DNA of 64,000 nt from Prinia subflava. Its lineage: Eukaryota > Chordata > Aves > Passeriformes > Cisticolidae. The notes under the pieces were generated by a model. That model had not been told where the DNA came from. It did not search any database and saw only the letters and a program-made list of their open reading frames with translations. The translations under genes were made by a program, and so were the position numbers. The stretch lies in assembly GCF_021018805.1 (NCBI RefSeq), contig NC_086254.1, forward strand, positions 1,909,001 through 1,973,000. The letters run 5' to 3'. Positions 13,643-27,667 of this stretch are shown here, in pieces (position 1 is the first letter of the stretch; every line of letters starts with the position of its first letter).

Positions 13643-13877
13643 AGATAGTATACATCCAACTGAGAAATGCAAAACAAATCAGGAATGTTTTACTGGTTGG
13701 AAAAGAAAAGCCTGGCTATGACAACCTGAGAAATTTCTACCTGATGCATGCACCTGAATATCAGATTTGCTGTGAACCAAAGCCCACAGCAATGCATGTT
13801 TGCTGCCAGGCAAACACCCTGTAAGATTTTTACAGTGCATCCTGAATCTGCAAATTGGTAGCCATAAAGTGCACCTT

Positions 13878-14672
13878 TGTCTTGGGTTATGTAACCAAAA
13901 ATATGTATTCTATTTCATCTGTAGAAAGCAGTTGGGGGATGGTTTCTTTTTCCTTTATCTCTTGTAACTCCAGGGGGAGGAGGGTGGATGCCTTCTGATA
14001 ACAGCCCAGCTGTTAAACCAGGTGGGGCAGGGTTTGTGATCTCTGTCACCACTGCCCACCCTCGGGGATATCTTCTGTTCATGGGCCATTGAGGCTCACC
14101 AGGGACTGACACATTCCATCATCCATTGGGAGATGCTGCACCCAGTGGGGAGGAGCCAACCATTCCCTACCAGATAAAAATGGGGACACAGGGACCCCAG
14201 GGATCCTCTTTTCCACTGGATTCTCAGAGGAAGGCCGGATTCATCTCACCACCACTGAACCTGTCTACAGGATCATCTCTGCTCCACAGAACCATACCTC
14301 TTTCACCAGGAGGATTTATTTGGACTGCTCCCAACATCCTGAACAGGGTGTCAGGTCATATTTCTGACTCTGTCAGGGTTTCTAGGGTTTTGTTTGTTTT
14401 TGTACTACTACTACATTTGTATTTTTAATATTTATTTTAATATTTTAATAAACATTTTTAATATTTTAATTATATTTTAATATTTAAATATTATATTTAA
14501 TAATATAATTATTAACAGTAAAGAACTGTTATTCCATTTCCCAAAACTTTTCCTTTTCCAAAGCCATTACCCGCAAAATTATAATAATTTAGAGGGAGTA
14601 GAGTTTACATTCTCCATTCCACGGGAAACCCCAGTTTTCCCTGGCAGACACCTGTCTTCTCAAACCAAGACA
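13878..14672 (+). mobile_element. Solo LTR of a passerine endogenous retrovirus
   Basis: The element begins TGTCTTGGGTTATG and ends AAACCAAGACA, giving TG...CA termini with inverted TGTCTTGG/CCAAGACA ends. The flanking pentamers ACCTT (13873-13877) and AGCTT (14673-14677) match at 4 of 5 positions, as expected for a decayed target-site duplication. A TATA-like CAGATAAAAATGG lies at about 14169 and an AATAAA at about 14447. It matches my memory of a common songbird LTR, but I cannot name the family. No internal retroviral genes are present, so this is a recombination remnant. It is antisense to AUTS2 if the TATA/AATAAA order gives the direction. It contains a local AT-rich expansion at 14400-14513. 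Confidence 0.75.
14400..14513. repeat. AT-rich expansion inside the first solo LTR
   Basis: Repeated TTTTAATATT-like units with short internal periodicities. It appears to be an expansion of the TTTTTAATATT segment that normally precedes AGTAAAGAACTG near the 3' end of this LTR type, as I remember it. The normal 3' end resumes immediately after it. Confidence 0.7.
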
Positions 14673-17600
14673 AGCTTGAATCATGAGGAACAGGGGGAAG
14701 TGACAGCCCAGACCTTTGACAGCAAACAACATATTCCAGTGTCTGTGAGGATCCGTTTTGTCACTCAGACACTGTCTGGAAACGCCATCTCTCGGAGGCA
14801 CATCCTGCATGGCTCCACCAAGGCACGGGCTGGGTCCCCACTGCCTCTCCAGCCCTGCAGCTGCCCCATCTTCCTGTGGCTGCTTTGCAAGGAAATCAAG
14901 CCCTTCATGCACTTCTGCTTAGCAGACTCAGATTCTGGGCTCAGGAGCGCCGTCCATGGGAGTGTGCACGAGGGAAGCAACAGGCACTGGAGTGGGCATC
15001 TCCAGAGACACAAAAAGCTGGAAGAAGATGATTAATGAAGGAAGACCCCCATCCATGGTCTACTGCACGCTAGCACTGGGTTCAGGGGTAGGTCTGGAGC
15101 TAAAAGCCCAGGGCAGGGCACTCCTGCAGAGCCCCCCAGGGAAACGGGTCCAGCTCCTGCCAGCCAAACCTTGCAGCAGTGAAGCCCCCAAAATTTGGGA
15201 CACGGCTCCAAGCGCTCTGCCTGGGTCTGTCCAGGTGGGTGAAGCGTCTTGGGAGCCTCATCCTGAGCCCCTGAAGGGACACAAACACCCCCCTGCCCGA
15301 GGCACAGCTGGGGACAGCCAGCTCAGCCTAGGAGCTGCACTAATGCACGAGGTACTATGGACTTGTGCAGCTTTCCACCAGGCCCAGCACAAGGAACAGT
15401 CTCAGTTTTAAATCAACCATCTCTGCCATTGCCTCTCCCACACAAGAACTTTAATTTGGATATTCTTCCTAAAGCACCTTTAGATCCTTGGATGAAACTG
15501 TCTGAGAAGTGCACACTCTTAAGTTGTTGTTGTTGTTAATGGTGGTGCTGTAATGTATTAAAAAAAAAAGCAACTTTACAACTTCCTTACATGACAATGG
15601 TAAAAGGTTCATTTTAAATAATCAAGAAAGAAATCATTTCCATTAGATAAAGCAGTCAATAGCATCAGAAATGTGGCTGCAATTACTTGTTGCACTTTAC
15701 AATGAAATCCTTGTAGTATAATAACCACAAGATGATGAAACACATTTTGTCTCCATTTCACATGACTGACCCCAATTTTGCCAAGGACATCTGAACACAT
15801 TTAACATACTGAAATCTTCCATTAGGATAATGAAAATACACATTATTGAATTCTGTATTTGCTTTATAGTGCTACAAATAGCAAATTCAATCTTTCTTAC
15901 TTTTGGTAGCGACTACACCTGCATAATTGTTCACATTTCTCAGAGGCTGAAATAAGCTACAAAATGAAGAAAGGGAAAGATGTTGACCCCACGATCCATT
16001 ATGCAGCACTTAGGTGATTTTATTTGCTGTTTGTGTAAAAGGACTGTGTATAACTTAGCAACCTACAAAAGATATACAACTGCCCTGCACAGGCTCTACT
16101 AAACCAGCTAAACTCTGATGAGCAGTTAACAAGAGTTAACAATTGCTCCCTGGGAAGGCAGCAAGTGCCAGTGCTCATAGCCTTGGGGTAAAATTCAGCT
16201 TTGCTTCCAGGTACAAATACCTTGCTTTAAAATTACTGTGTCATGGCCAAGCCCAGCACGGAAAAACATGGTCTGCTTTTTGCTACCCCCTTTCAAGAGG
16301 GGAAACTTCAGCCACAGAAAACTCCTATCAAAGTCAGCTACAGATTTTACCTGTTCAGTGCAGATGACATCTGCCTTCTCTTTGCTCCCAGGTCTATCTC
16401 TGCTTGCATACAACAATTTGCTTTAGATTGAGCATTTTTGTCTCTTTTCTTATCCACAGATCTCAAACCACTGAAATTGAAGCCCCACAACTCAGATGCC
16501 CAAGGCAACACTGAGAATTGATTTATATCAGAGGAAAAGAAAAATCCAGTCCTTTAGGCTTCTGGTTGAATACAGCAAAGATTTAGACTTTAGATTTAGG
16601 CTACCAGATGTAATAAATACTCCTGGCCTCTTTTTCAAGCCAGTGGCTCATTATTTTAATTAGCTTTAAAATTCACTGCAACGTTAGGATTGTGAGTTAT
16701 ACCTGCAAGGTTCCTAATGTTTCATTTGTCTTCTCTTTCAGTGGTTGGCACTCAGACCCCAGGAGGAATCAAGTAAAACAGCCACTCCTCTCCAGGAGCA
16801 ATGCTCCAGGTGTAGTCACTTCCTATTCAAAAATAAGGATCCAGGCATGGATCACAGCTTTCATTTGTGAGCTCTGTTCAGTGCAACCTGCTGAGACATT
16901 TACAGGTTATATATTCCACAGTCATTGCTCAAAACAATGTAGTAATTCTGGGTGCCATGAAATTTGCATCATTAACATCAGCTCCCCTCAAGCCAAGAGT
17001 GTCCCAGTCCCCACATCTGCCCACCCTGATTTCAGCACCTCAAACACTGGTTCCCAGTGCTCTGTGAGTATGAGGGATTTAATCTCAGACAATTCTCAAG
17101 TCTGCTTCCAACACACAAAGCTCCAGTGTTGAAAATGACAACACAGCTCCACAGGGAAGACATTCCACACTCTGACTGCAATCCCAGCACCTTTCTGCTG
17201 TACTTGGCTGAAAGACAGGCATGAAGAGACAATGAAATCCACAGGCCAAAAAGGAAGTCTGAGTCTCCAAAATTCCAGCAGCACATTCTGTAAATTGTTA
17301 GCCCAGGTCTGCAATGTAACCAGGAAGGAGAGATGTTAAAAGATGCTGCAGCCTGTGGGCTCCAGGCACCTCCATTCCAGCCCAACTCCCCCAGAGCAGC
17401 TGAGGGGTCATTCTGAGTGGGCACCAACCATGCACAAGGACCTAAAGGCACTGGGGTCAGCAGGGAGCAGTAAGGCCATGGGATCATTGGTGGGCACAGC
17501 AGTGGGGCTGCAGCACGTCTTAGGGACAGCTGGAGGCACAGCTTGCTACCAACACTGAGAACTCGGTGCACTCCTGTCACAGGGTTCTGGATGCTGCTCT

Positions 17601-18394
17601 ACTTCACAGCCACTTCTGCACACAGCGAGAGAAAAGATGGAGAGGACAAGCATGTCCTGCTAATGGCTTACAGCCTCTCCCAGAGATCACAGCCTCCACT
17701 GCTGTTTGTCTGCCCTGCATGACTTGGGCCTTGTTCAACCACATGGCTCTACACCAGCACCAGGGAGGCACTGGAAAACACGAGTCTCCTCTCAGAGTCT
17801 GATGTTTTACAGCTATCACAGACAAATGTGCAACTGCAAACATCCAAGCACAAAGCATTGGAGACCTTGGAAAGCAAATTGCCTTCATTTGCGCTTCTGC
17901 GTGTTTTGAATCCCATCTTTGATCTGATCTCTCACTGTTACTGCTGTAACAGTCTGGAAGATCTATTAAAACTTGCAGACTCTGGTTTTCTGGCTTTCAT
18001 CAGAATGCCAAATTTACCTCCATCTACTTCATCTGAAGGAAGCTGAGTTACAACACTGATGCATTTGGAGAAGATGCTCTCGAGGCAAAAACCTGTTCCA
18101 TAAAACAGAATCTGAGCTGCGACTGAAATGCTGGCTGGATTTCCAAAACCATTCAAGTTAAATGGAATGGTTAAAGAATAATTTCCATTAAGGAAATTCA
18201 AGTTAGAATGGTTCTTTAGCAGTCATTTTGACTGACAAAGGATGGATTCTCCGTGCCATTACACTGCTTTTCCTCCAGTGCAGTTCTATCTATTTCACTG
18301 TTTACTAATTCCAGTTCAAGGGAGATGATCAAAATTAGAGTCAATTGAGTCTGATATAAAGAAGTTCTCAGATTTCTCCACTCCATTAACATCA

Positions 18395-18480
18395 ATTTCT
18401 GCACTCCATTAACAGCAGCTTTATTCTGGTGTAACTGCATTGATTTCAAAAGAGTTACACCATCCTGATATCGGTGTTAA
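18395..18480. repeat. Old amniote repeat relic with short hairpin
   Basis: GGTGTAACT (18428-18436) is the exact reverse complement of AGTTACACC (18453-18461), with a loop of about 16 bp containing GCATTGATTTCAAAAG. The GGTGTAACTNNNTTGANTTC pattern is typical of an ancient repeat shared by reptiles and birds. The nearby CTACTGAAGTCAGTGAC at about 18644 may belong to a related relic. Confidence 0.5.
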
Positions 18481-21400
18481 AGAAACAGAAAATCAGATCC
18501 TATTTCTTTAACAGTTTTATTATTCTGAAAAATATCACTTCCCTCAGACCATTAGTGCAAAAGAGACACACAAATATTCTTGTGAAATGTAACAGCTGAA
18601 CAATCTAGCAGATAAGAACTGCGTTTAGGTTCTGACCCAAAGCCTACTGAAGTCAGTGACTTTTTCAGCAGACCCTTTGGCCCCTCTTTATCCAAAGTTA
18701 ACACACCACACCGAGGATGCTGAGTCCTGCCCTGCAGTGCTAAACAGACTGACCTTTGAACCCCAGCTGCTGAAAATAATTGCACTGAGCCATGTCAGCT
18801 GCTTCCACTGCTGCCCATTTTACAGCAAGCTGGCAGCTCCCACAGAAATTGGATTCCAAGACAAGGAGCTCCCCAGCACAAGGCTCTGGGGTTTGCTGTG
18901 CGCCTGTGCAGGACACACATCGTGCAGACACATAAATACCAACTCCAGGTATCACAGAGGATGATCTGCTCTATTAACTTCCAGTCACTCAGAATTATAT
19001 GTACTGAGATCAAACAAAGAATGTGCATTGACTTCAATATGCTTTAAATCAGGCCTAAAATAAAGAGATTGGTAGGACTGAAGTACAATAGCCTCTTAAA
19101 TATTTCAAAAGCTACAGTTTAGCAGAATGAAAATGTGCCATAGCAGTGCTGTTCCTAGAAAACACACACCAGTCTATGCACATGGCTGTGAATAAACAGT
19201 TGACACTCTCTGCATTTACTCTGAAGCAATTGCTTAAATAAAAAAAATTGTCTATGACATAAATAATCCAGTAGGTTAAATTCCCAGAAGTGTCAGCTTC
19301 TGTATTATTGATGTCTAATATTTTAAAATAAAATCAAGTACGATTAATCTTCTTGTATTACTACAACGAGTGGAAAGGAATCACTGGCAGAATGCATTAG
19401 TGGTTATCAAAAACAATCAACTGCATTTTCCACGTTCAACCAAAATGAGTGGATGATGCTAGAAGAAAGATTAAATGGAAAACTGATCATAGGATGTGGA
19501 AGCCTCTCTCTGTTTTTAATGGAAATGCATATGAAAATATCATTACAACTGTGCTGCTAAGTATGCAATACCGAGGTTGCTGAACCAAAATAAATTGGTA
19601 TTGAAATGCCTGACAAAAAGGTAATAACCTTGAAATGGGTTTGATGGTTCACTTTGAGCTCTAGTTCTACCAAATCTTAAAGAAAGATAATAATCTAACA
19701 GAATACTGCAACACCACCCATTCCCTTTGGGTCTAATGCACTGCACACTGTGAGTGAGTCCGGGGCCCCTCAGTGCTAATCAGGCTGCAGAGGGCTCATG
19801 GAATGAAAATAACCCCTCTGACAATCACCAGGAGCAGGTTCTCAATCAAATACTGCCACACAACTAAAACAAAATTGCATTGTTTCTGAGGTCACAGGAT
19901 GTTTTAAGAGAGCCTGACTATGCAAAGCTTTACCCACACCAGCTTAACTCACAAGCACACAGAAATGCAAACCAGAGCAGGCACGACAGATTAACTAACT
20001 ATGCACCAAAGTTACCAGCTCTGAGTATGGAGTACAGGTCTGTCAAGATTGTGTAAAATACCCACCCCAAAAAAGCATTATCCTTTCCCAGGAGGGAAAA
20101 AAAAAGGGGGTTAAATCAAAATAAATGCTTAATTCGCATGGAAATGTAAAATCCATGGGATTAGATTCAGCAGTATTATATCAGAAATGCAAAACTTTGT
20201 TTCAGTATTGATTAATGCCAGCAAGGCTTGAATTTGCTTGTAATTTACAATCACTTCCTTCAACAAATGTCTTCATTTAGTATTATTATGAGTTTGGCAT
20301 GACAAGATTATTACAAATCACTCTCTATCAGGAAGAATCACCGAGAAACCCACCATTTATTTGGAAATACTGCCTCAGACATGATTGGGTGAGAAGGTAT
20401 AAACATGGTTTATGTACAGAGTGCTGTACATTACTCAGGCGCACTCGTGTCACATGCAGATTAGGAAAATTATTAGTTCTGTTCTGATGGTGCTCACAAT
20501 CTGCACAAACTCATGGAAGGTGCAGTCCCTCCTGTGTGGGGATCCCAGCTGGAGCTGCTGCTCTGGCAGGGGGCAGTGCAGAAGGCAGGAGAGCCCCGGC
20601 AGGGCAGGGAGGGCAGGCAGCAGCACAGAGCCAGCTCTGCACACAGCCAGGCTGAGGGATGCCACTGGGAGCTCTGCTTTGCATGCACTGAGGGACCAAC
20701 ATCAGATGGCCAAAGCAGTGGCCATCCCCTGGACCATCTCCCCTGCCCCTGGTGGCAGCTGTCCTTCCACCACAGCAGGGACAATGACAAAGCTCATGAA
20801 GCAGCTTCTGGAGTGCTCAGCTTTTCAGCTCGGAGTATTTTGTCTCCAATTTGAGTTTAACTTAATGTGCTTTAGCAGCCATTCGTTCACCTGCCTGGCT
20901 GAGGAGTAATCTCCATCACAGGGCCAGGACAGACAGCCTGAGGGCCACAACCCTTCAGCTGGGGTTGCCTTTAATTTGCCACAGCTTGCAAGTCGGGGAG
21001 CTGAGGCAGGAGCTAAGTCACAGGGCTGGATTTCAACAGAGCACTCAGGAGCAGTGAAATCTGCACAACAAGCAGTGATTAAAGTCAGGCAGGTGCCCAA
21101 CTGCTCAGCCAGACTGAGGTTATTGAACCTGCACCAAGACTCTGCATTTCCTGGACAGCTCAGTTGACCAAATTCATCCTTTGGATGAATGCAGTGCCTG
21201 TCCCAGCCTGTGTGTTAATTATTGACATTGACTTGGGTCATTTAGGTTCTTATATAGAAGTGTTGTTCTGAATGAAAGGCTTTAACAACCAATATCGCAA
21301 AGCACACACATTTCCACTGAACAGGCCAGGACTGTAAATGCAACATAAAGCAGAAGAGAACACACAATTCTTCCAGCCTTTATCATTCACACTGAATTTG

Positions 21401-22344
21401 CAAAGTGCAGATCACGGCAGACACTGAAACATTTTCTCATTTTGAAAGAAGTCCAGGCAAGCACCACATGCTGTGAAATATTATCTTATGGGAGTTGTTT
21501 TGATAAAAACAAATGGCCAATCCTAAAGATTAATGCTTCATATGATGTATTCAGGTTATTAATCCCACCTTCTTTCCACCAGCCCCGGTAGTGAGTGTTT
21601 TCTGGAAAACTGCATGGAGCCAGATGGTTAACTATTGGAAATCTATACTAAAAAGATTAATGTTACCCCATGACAGGGATCAGTCATTTGTAGAGATCTC
21701 CTAATACAAACGGTGCCATTTGTTTATTCAGACTGGCTGGATGAGCCATACTCTGAGGAGAGCCTAATTAGTTCTCCAAGATTTTCAAAACATTGGGGCC
21801 CAGCTGCTGAGCTGCAGTTCCACATCTGAAGGGAAATTACAGAGGTACCCCAGTCCCACCAACATCCAGGCAGGCAGGTAAGAGACACTGCTCCTCAGGT
21901 GCCTCTGAGCTCCTCATCCTAACACTGCTGGGAAAGCTTCTGGTGTCCTGGACGAGTTAAATATTTACAAGTGGAAGGACTCCAGTGCCAGGCACAGATG
22001 AAATATTGCAGTGCTGGGTGCCATCACGCTTTAGACAGGAGAGCTGGGCATGGGCACAGTGTGAACACCCCCCTACCTCCATCAGAGCCCACTCAGAGGC
22101 ACAGGAACAAATTCCAACCACCTTCACACGGTGCTTTTGTGTGTAAAAACACAAAAAACCCCAAACTCACTGCAAGGGAGGTGGGCAGGAAAGAAACAGG
22201 CACGCACTACATGAAAATTTCGAAGTGTGAACAGCACTTACTAAATTTCACAGTAGCCCTTCTTCCAGATGGATAAAAGAACCAATATGTGCAAGGCCAC
22301 TGCAATTTCCAAACCACTCAGATTAAACCCCCTGCATTCAGGGG

Positions 22345-22460
22345 AGTGGTGAAGCACATGCTTTAAAGTGAAGCACACACTTAAATCCCATTGACTTCAG
22401 TTATGCATGTGTGCTTACACGCTCTCCTGAATAAAATAGATGTAAGCATGTGTTTAAACT
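22345..22460. repeat. Decayed palindromic MITE relic
   Basis: It contains GAAGCACATGCTTTAAAG, CACTTAAATCCCATTGACTT and GCATGTGTGCTTAC. These are the arm and centre motifs (AAGCACATGCTT, CCCATTGACTTC) of the same family as the 1.9-kb inverted repeat, but this copy is strongly diverged. Confidence 0.6.
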
Positions 22461-25400
22461 TGAACCTCTGCTTTGTTGAGATGAGACTGTGAAGAGGAGA
22501 GTGAAATTTAAACTGATGCAAGAAATGGTGCTTTTATCTCCAGGCAACGAGGCCTCTCCATCAGCAGAGAACAGAGCCAGGGTTTTTTTGGGGGGAAAAA
22601 ACCTACACACAAGTGCTTTTCTTTTCCTTCAAAGGGACACAAAGAGTGAAAAAAAGCAAAAGGAAACCATCCAAATGGAATGTTTTTACCTAAACTATCC
22701 AAATGCTCAGTTCATCAGTTTGAGAACACTGGCAGTGTTGAGGCTGAGGCCAGGCCAGATGTTGAGCCACCGACAGCTGTTGCAGCTGGAGCCACTGCAG
22801 ACTCCCCACTGGCTGTTATTGCTCCCCCACGTGTGCCCTGCAGCCAGCAGAAGGGATCTGTTCATGCACCTTCCTCTACCACCAGCAAAATCAACCAAAA
22901 TCAGCTTAAAAGAGCAAAATGAACTCGAGCTGTGATTAAATCTGTGCAGTGTTGGGCAGGGAAGGAGTTGCAGGAGCTTTCCCAGTACTGGCAGGAGATT
23001 TCAGACAGTGAGAGCAACTCCAGCTGACTGGCCTCACGATTCACATGCATGCTCCATACTTTGGAGGGATATATCAGGATTTTTTTGAAAAAGTAGCACC
23101 TGACAAAGAAAACACGTTCAAAAAAATGGTGTGTTTCAAGAATTACAACCAGCTGAATAATTTTTTTTTGGTGTAAAGAGAGGTCAAGTGTCATGGGCTA
23201 ACCTAAAAATCAAAGTGAAGAGCACATGAAAACATCAGTTTTGTTGGACATAAACTTCTTGAGCAAAACACCTCCAAAAAAAGAACATTTTTAAAAAAGC
23301 ATTTTCCTAGAAAGTTACACAGAAAATCATGAATTGTGAGGCATGCCACACATCTAGGGCTGTCCTGTCAGTGGCTCAGCCAGCCCAACCCAGCAGCTGG
23401 CACAGCCAGGGGAGCTGCTGGGACTTGGGGACTCTGGTGCCACCCCTGGACAGATTTTCTTTTGAACCCTGAGCCTTTGCACAGCCACAGCCACACTGAT
23501 GGCTCTGGACAGCAACTGTGAGCTGCCTTCCAGTTCAGAAGATCAAGCAGCTATTTACATCATATTTTTCCATTATATTATTTTCTCTCCAATGGTTTTG
23601 GGTTTGTTGTTTTGGTTTTTTTTATCTCAAATTTCATATTTAACTTCTCTTATGAGCTTTTTGAGACGAGGACTGTTGATATATAGAAACTAATGAAAGG
23701 ATCTGAGATTCTGCCATCAGTAGCACCAAAATCAAAATCATTCTGGCATTACATAAAAATTTAAACCAAAATGTTTTACACCTCATCCCAAAATCACATC
23801 CCCTTGGATCCTGTATCACTTATTCCATATGTGTCCATTCATGATGCAGGACATTATTTTCTCCCAATGTATATGCAAAAGCTCCATGAAACAAAGTAGG
23901 ATTAACTACACTTAAATCAAGACACCTTAATTTGGAGAAGTGAGAGCTTTAAAAACAGGTATTTATTAAGAAAGTGAATTTCTAAATAGTATCCTTCTCA
24001 GTGGTATAAATATCCAACATAGACTTAATCAAGAGCACATCTTGGAGGAAATATTAAAGCAGCATATGATTTGATACCAATGAAAAAAAGCAATCAAAGC
24101 AGAGCATGGCAATAAATTAATAGAAAAGGTTATCTATCCAAACCAGACTAAAAGTAATTTTGTAAGTCAGCAGTAAAAAGTTGAATAAACACTAATTTAA
24201 TCTATTTTAGATGCAGCAGTCAACAGATGAAATATTTTACTGCTCTCAAGCTATGTGAACACAGTCAACTGACACAATAATTGAAAAGAAGGGAGAAACA
24301 GCCCCTGTGGAAGGAGAGCACAGGAACAGGGGGGACACAGACCTCCCGTGCCAGGGGAGCTGTCTGTCAAGGCAGTGACCTGCAGATAATGGCTGTGACC
24401 TGTTTCTACCATCCTGCCTTTCCACGAGCTTTTAGGCAGCTCAGTCATTCCCTTTATAGGGAACAGGCATTTCCCCTTCCTCTGGGGCATGCAGAGAAAG
24501 GGAACAATTAGCTCCTCCAAAGAGGTGTCCTGTATCATAGGCAACAAATTTCCTGATACTGTGCAATGGGGAAGGAAGAGATGGGAGACACAGAACAGGT
24601 TGCCAGTGGAATTTCTTGGGGGTGCCGCTTCTCAAAGCCCTGCATTCCAATTGTTCCCTTACATATTCATCACCAGCATCAGGCAGAGGCCCCTGGAGAG
24701 GACCTGGAGAAGTTTTAGGAAACCAGGCTACCAACAGCAAAAGACTGCTATGATTTATTTCCTAGCTGACATTATTTATGCAAGTGAGCCTGTGACAGCC
24801 TTCCCACAGCTCTCCCCCACGCTGCCTCAAGTTCTCTTTATCTTTCCAAACAAGCTGCAGCAAACCCACCTTCAGCTGAACATCCCAGGTGATATTTTCA
24901 AGAAATAATAAAGAGGCTTTAGTTATTATCACTCCAGGCATTTGTACTGCAGATAGGCAAGGAAAAGGACTTTATAACTGAGCTCAGAAACGAAGGAAGA
25001 GCAAATTCAAAGCAGTTTAATGACACTCAGACAATGACAGCAAAGCAGAGGAAAGAAAAAAGAAACACTGGCAACCGATCTGCAAAGATGAAAGCAAGAA
25101 GTAATCAATGGCTAATGATGATACAAGCAACAAAATTAAACCTAAGCTTTGACTCTGAAAGGCACCTAAGCAAGTGAGCTCCTAAGCCTAAAGCCAGGCA
25201 CAAACCTGATAAAACTGTCAGCAGGTTAACCCAACAACAAGCCTTCCTCAAGTCTTCCTTTTAAATAAATGAATGTAGACATGAGAACATGGTTCTCTAG
25301 TTAAATACAACAAAATTTCTACTGATTCAATGAGAACAAAGTCCTTTGAACAGATGAAGTACTCTCTAAGAAAGAATATGGTGCTCAGAGGGCTGTCAAG

Positions 25401-27401
25401 TGGCCTCTTGCTATGAATTCATAATGATGTTGACCTTTTATTTACTGTTTCTGTATCACAGGCAATTTACGTAAGCAAGATGTGCTTAGTAAACCAAAAC
25501 CATAAAAATATCTGCAGACTGCTGGGAAACACTGGGCAAAGGAAGGGCACTGGGGATAAATGGGTAAAGTTATTAAGGAACAGAGGGGGAATCACAAGAA
25601 AGTGTGTTCATTTGCTGTCTCAGGGTCAAGGAGTTCTTCTACCACAGAATAAAATGCAGTGTCACACCAGGTGTCATTGCATTAATACATCACAGAGCCA
25701 AGGAAGACACTCTGCTCTCACTGTCATTTAAGGCTTTTTTTCCCTTTTTTAAATTTTTTTAAACAACATTAAATTTGCATTAGCTTGGATGGGGAAAAAG
25801 GATGGCATATAAAGAGAGAGAGGGCTGAATTAATATTCATAAGCAGCATACTGGAAGAATGGAGAAGGGGTGATTTGAGGGAGCTTGGAACAGGAAAGGA
25901 GAGACAGACATTAGTCCTAGAGACCTCCTGCGTCACACACTCTGCTCCCAAGCAGGAACTGCTGTGTCTCTGCTCATCCACACTGAATATTGCCTGCTCT
26001 GAACAGCTTTTGGATTCCCCACTCCAGGGCACTCCGGGGAGGAAACAGTTTTGGCTGAAGTCGGGCAGGAGCAGGTGGCACTCAACAGCTGTAAGTAATT
26101 CTGCTCCTGTTGGCACCACTGTGGTTCTTGGACTTTGTGCAGTCGGTGTTCAGCGGGGAAGGGGAGGGAGAGGGAGCAAACAAGTCCTCGGTGGGGTTTG
26201 ACAGCACCCCAGGCTCCGGGCTGCCTGTCTAAGCTGGCAGCTGGGGCAGGCAGAGGGGACACAGGGGTGGCTGCAGGGCTGTGCCAGCCCGGGTCGGGTT
26301 TGCTGAGAGCCCCACAGCTGCCAGGAGCAGCCCTGGCAGGCAGATGTGAGCCTGCACAGGGGCAGGAGGGGACGAGAGCAGCAGCTCACAGCAGGCGTGG
26401 GTGGTCTCTCTGCAGATGGACTGGCACCAGCAGGGCCTTCCAGAGAGCCCCATCCTCTCACAGCCCCTCTCCCAGCACCTGTGTGCCAGTCCCCGAGCTC
26501 TGCCTGTGCCATCTACAGAAACAGGGGCTGCAGGGGAAAATTTCTGGGGCTGCTGCTGCCAAGGTACAAGAGAAGAGATATTTCAATTGTTACATTTAAT
26601 GTCATACTGCATCAAAGAAAAGAAAGGAGAACCTGGATAACGTAAATGTGGCAAATCCATCAAACTGTCTGTCTAGAATCAGTAACTTCCATCTTCAGTA
26701 TCCACTGGAGAAAATTCAAGCATGGAAGCAGGACAGGAGGCAGCAGCTCTCTTCCCTTCTCCATTCCTCATCCCAACAGAGGGAATGTGGACTTGCATGA
26801 CCATCTCTACTGGAAGAAATTTTTTTTGTACGCTTGAAAAATCTTGAATCCATCTTTTCTTTCAGCTCGGCACCATGAAACCCCTTACAGCAGGGGTCAG
26901 AAATGATTCCTTGAAACTGCAACACATTCCTCTTGCCTTCACTGATCTACCACAGCCCAGCACTTGGTTTGAAAGGTTCCCTGCATTTCCAAATGGCACA
27001 AATGTCACCATGTGCTGTGCTGATGGCACTCCAAACATGAACTTCACCCTCTGAACCAGCCTGGCACATGCACTCACCAGAAGTTATTTTTTTCCCCTCC
27101 ATACTCACCTTTCATCCCCATCCCTGACAGACAAGTCCTCCCTGGTGAAGATTAACACTTTGCTAATGAAGTTATCTCCTGACCTCTTATTTTACCTGGT
27201 ATCTGCTCTGCCATTTAACAACAATCTCTTTTCAGCTGCCAAGGTGGAACAATTAGTCAATGCTATCACTATTAGTAGGTTCTATTACAGCAATAGCTTG
27301 AAATCTGTTTGCCCAGTACTCCACAAACACACAGGTGGGCACTCTGTGGTGAACAGTGCTGTTATACAGGCCACAGAATGAAATGAACAGCTAAAACATT
27401 C

Positions 27402-27510
27402 ATAATTAATTCTCATAGAATTTATTATTAATTTATTATTATATTTTTATTATGAAATATTTATTAAACATTTATTTATTATTATACTTATTAGAATTTA
27501 TTATTGCTGC
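27402..27510. repeat. AT-rich low-complexity run
   Basis: TTATTAATTTATTATTATA-type sequence of about 110 bp, nearly devoid of G and C. It lies about 160 bp left of the second solo LTR. Confidence 0.8.
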
Positions 27511-27667
27511 TCTCTTTTCATTCACAGACAACTGATTTTTACAGGTTTTTCCTATAAATTATTTCACAGTGATGCTACACAGTATGGCCAAGCCCGCTGA
27601 TATTCCATGCCAACCTTGAGATTGTCCCAGAAGCACAGGCAGGAATGCAGAGGTGTGCTGGCACAGC

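Larger units (their letters stand above)
1..13877 (-). other. AUTS2: AUTS2 intron 4, distal part
   Basis: This is intronic sequence downstream of the microexon. No exon, tRNA or other RNA gene was recognised. It holds a CR1 tail (1.1-1.3 kb), an inverted repeat (1.9 kb), CATC and CCCTGT arrays (3.7-4.7 kb), A/C-rich tracts (7.0, 7.8 and 9.8 kb), and a TAA array (12.8 kb). GC-rich, CpG-poor patches occur near 2.5-2.75 kb and 9.83-10.07 kb. The open frames in this segment, up to 163 codons, show no recognisable domain and lack splice context. The rest is unremarkable unique DNA. Confidence 0.85.
14673..27667 (-). other. AUTS2: AUTS2 intron 4, middle part
   Basis: This is intronic sequence between the two solo LTRs, with no recognisable gene. 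It contains decayed palindromic repeat relics near 18.4-18.7 kb and 22.35-22.46 kb, and GC-rich CpG-poor patches at about 20.5-20.8 kb and 26.1-26.5 kb. An AT-rich low-complexity run lies just before the second LTR. The longest open frame (17032-17580, minus strand) matches no family I know and looks fortuitous. Confidence 0.8.

Noticed and set aside
17032..17580. 182-codon minus-strand open frame
   Set aside because: No recognisable domain; considered fortuitous in a moderately GC-rich intron stretch.
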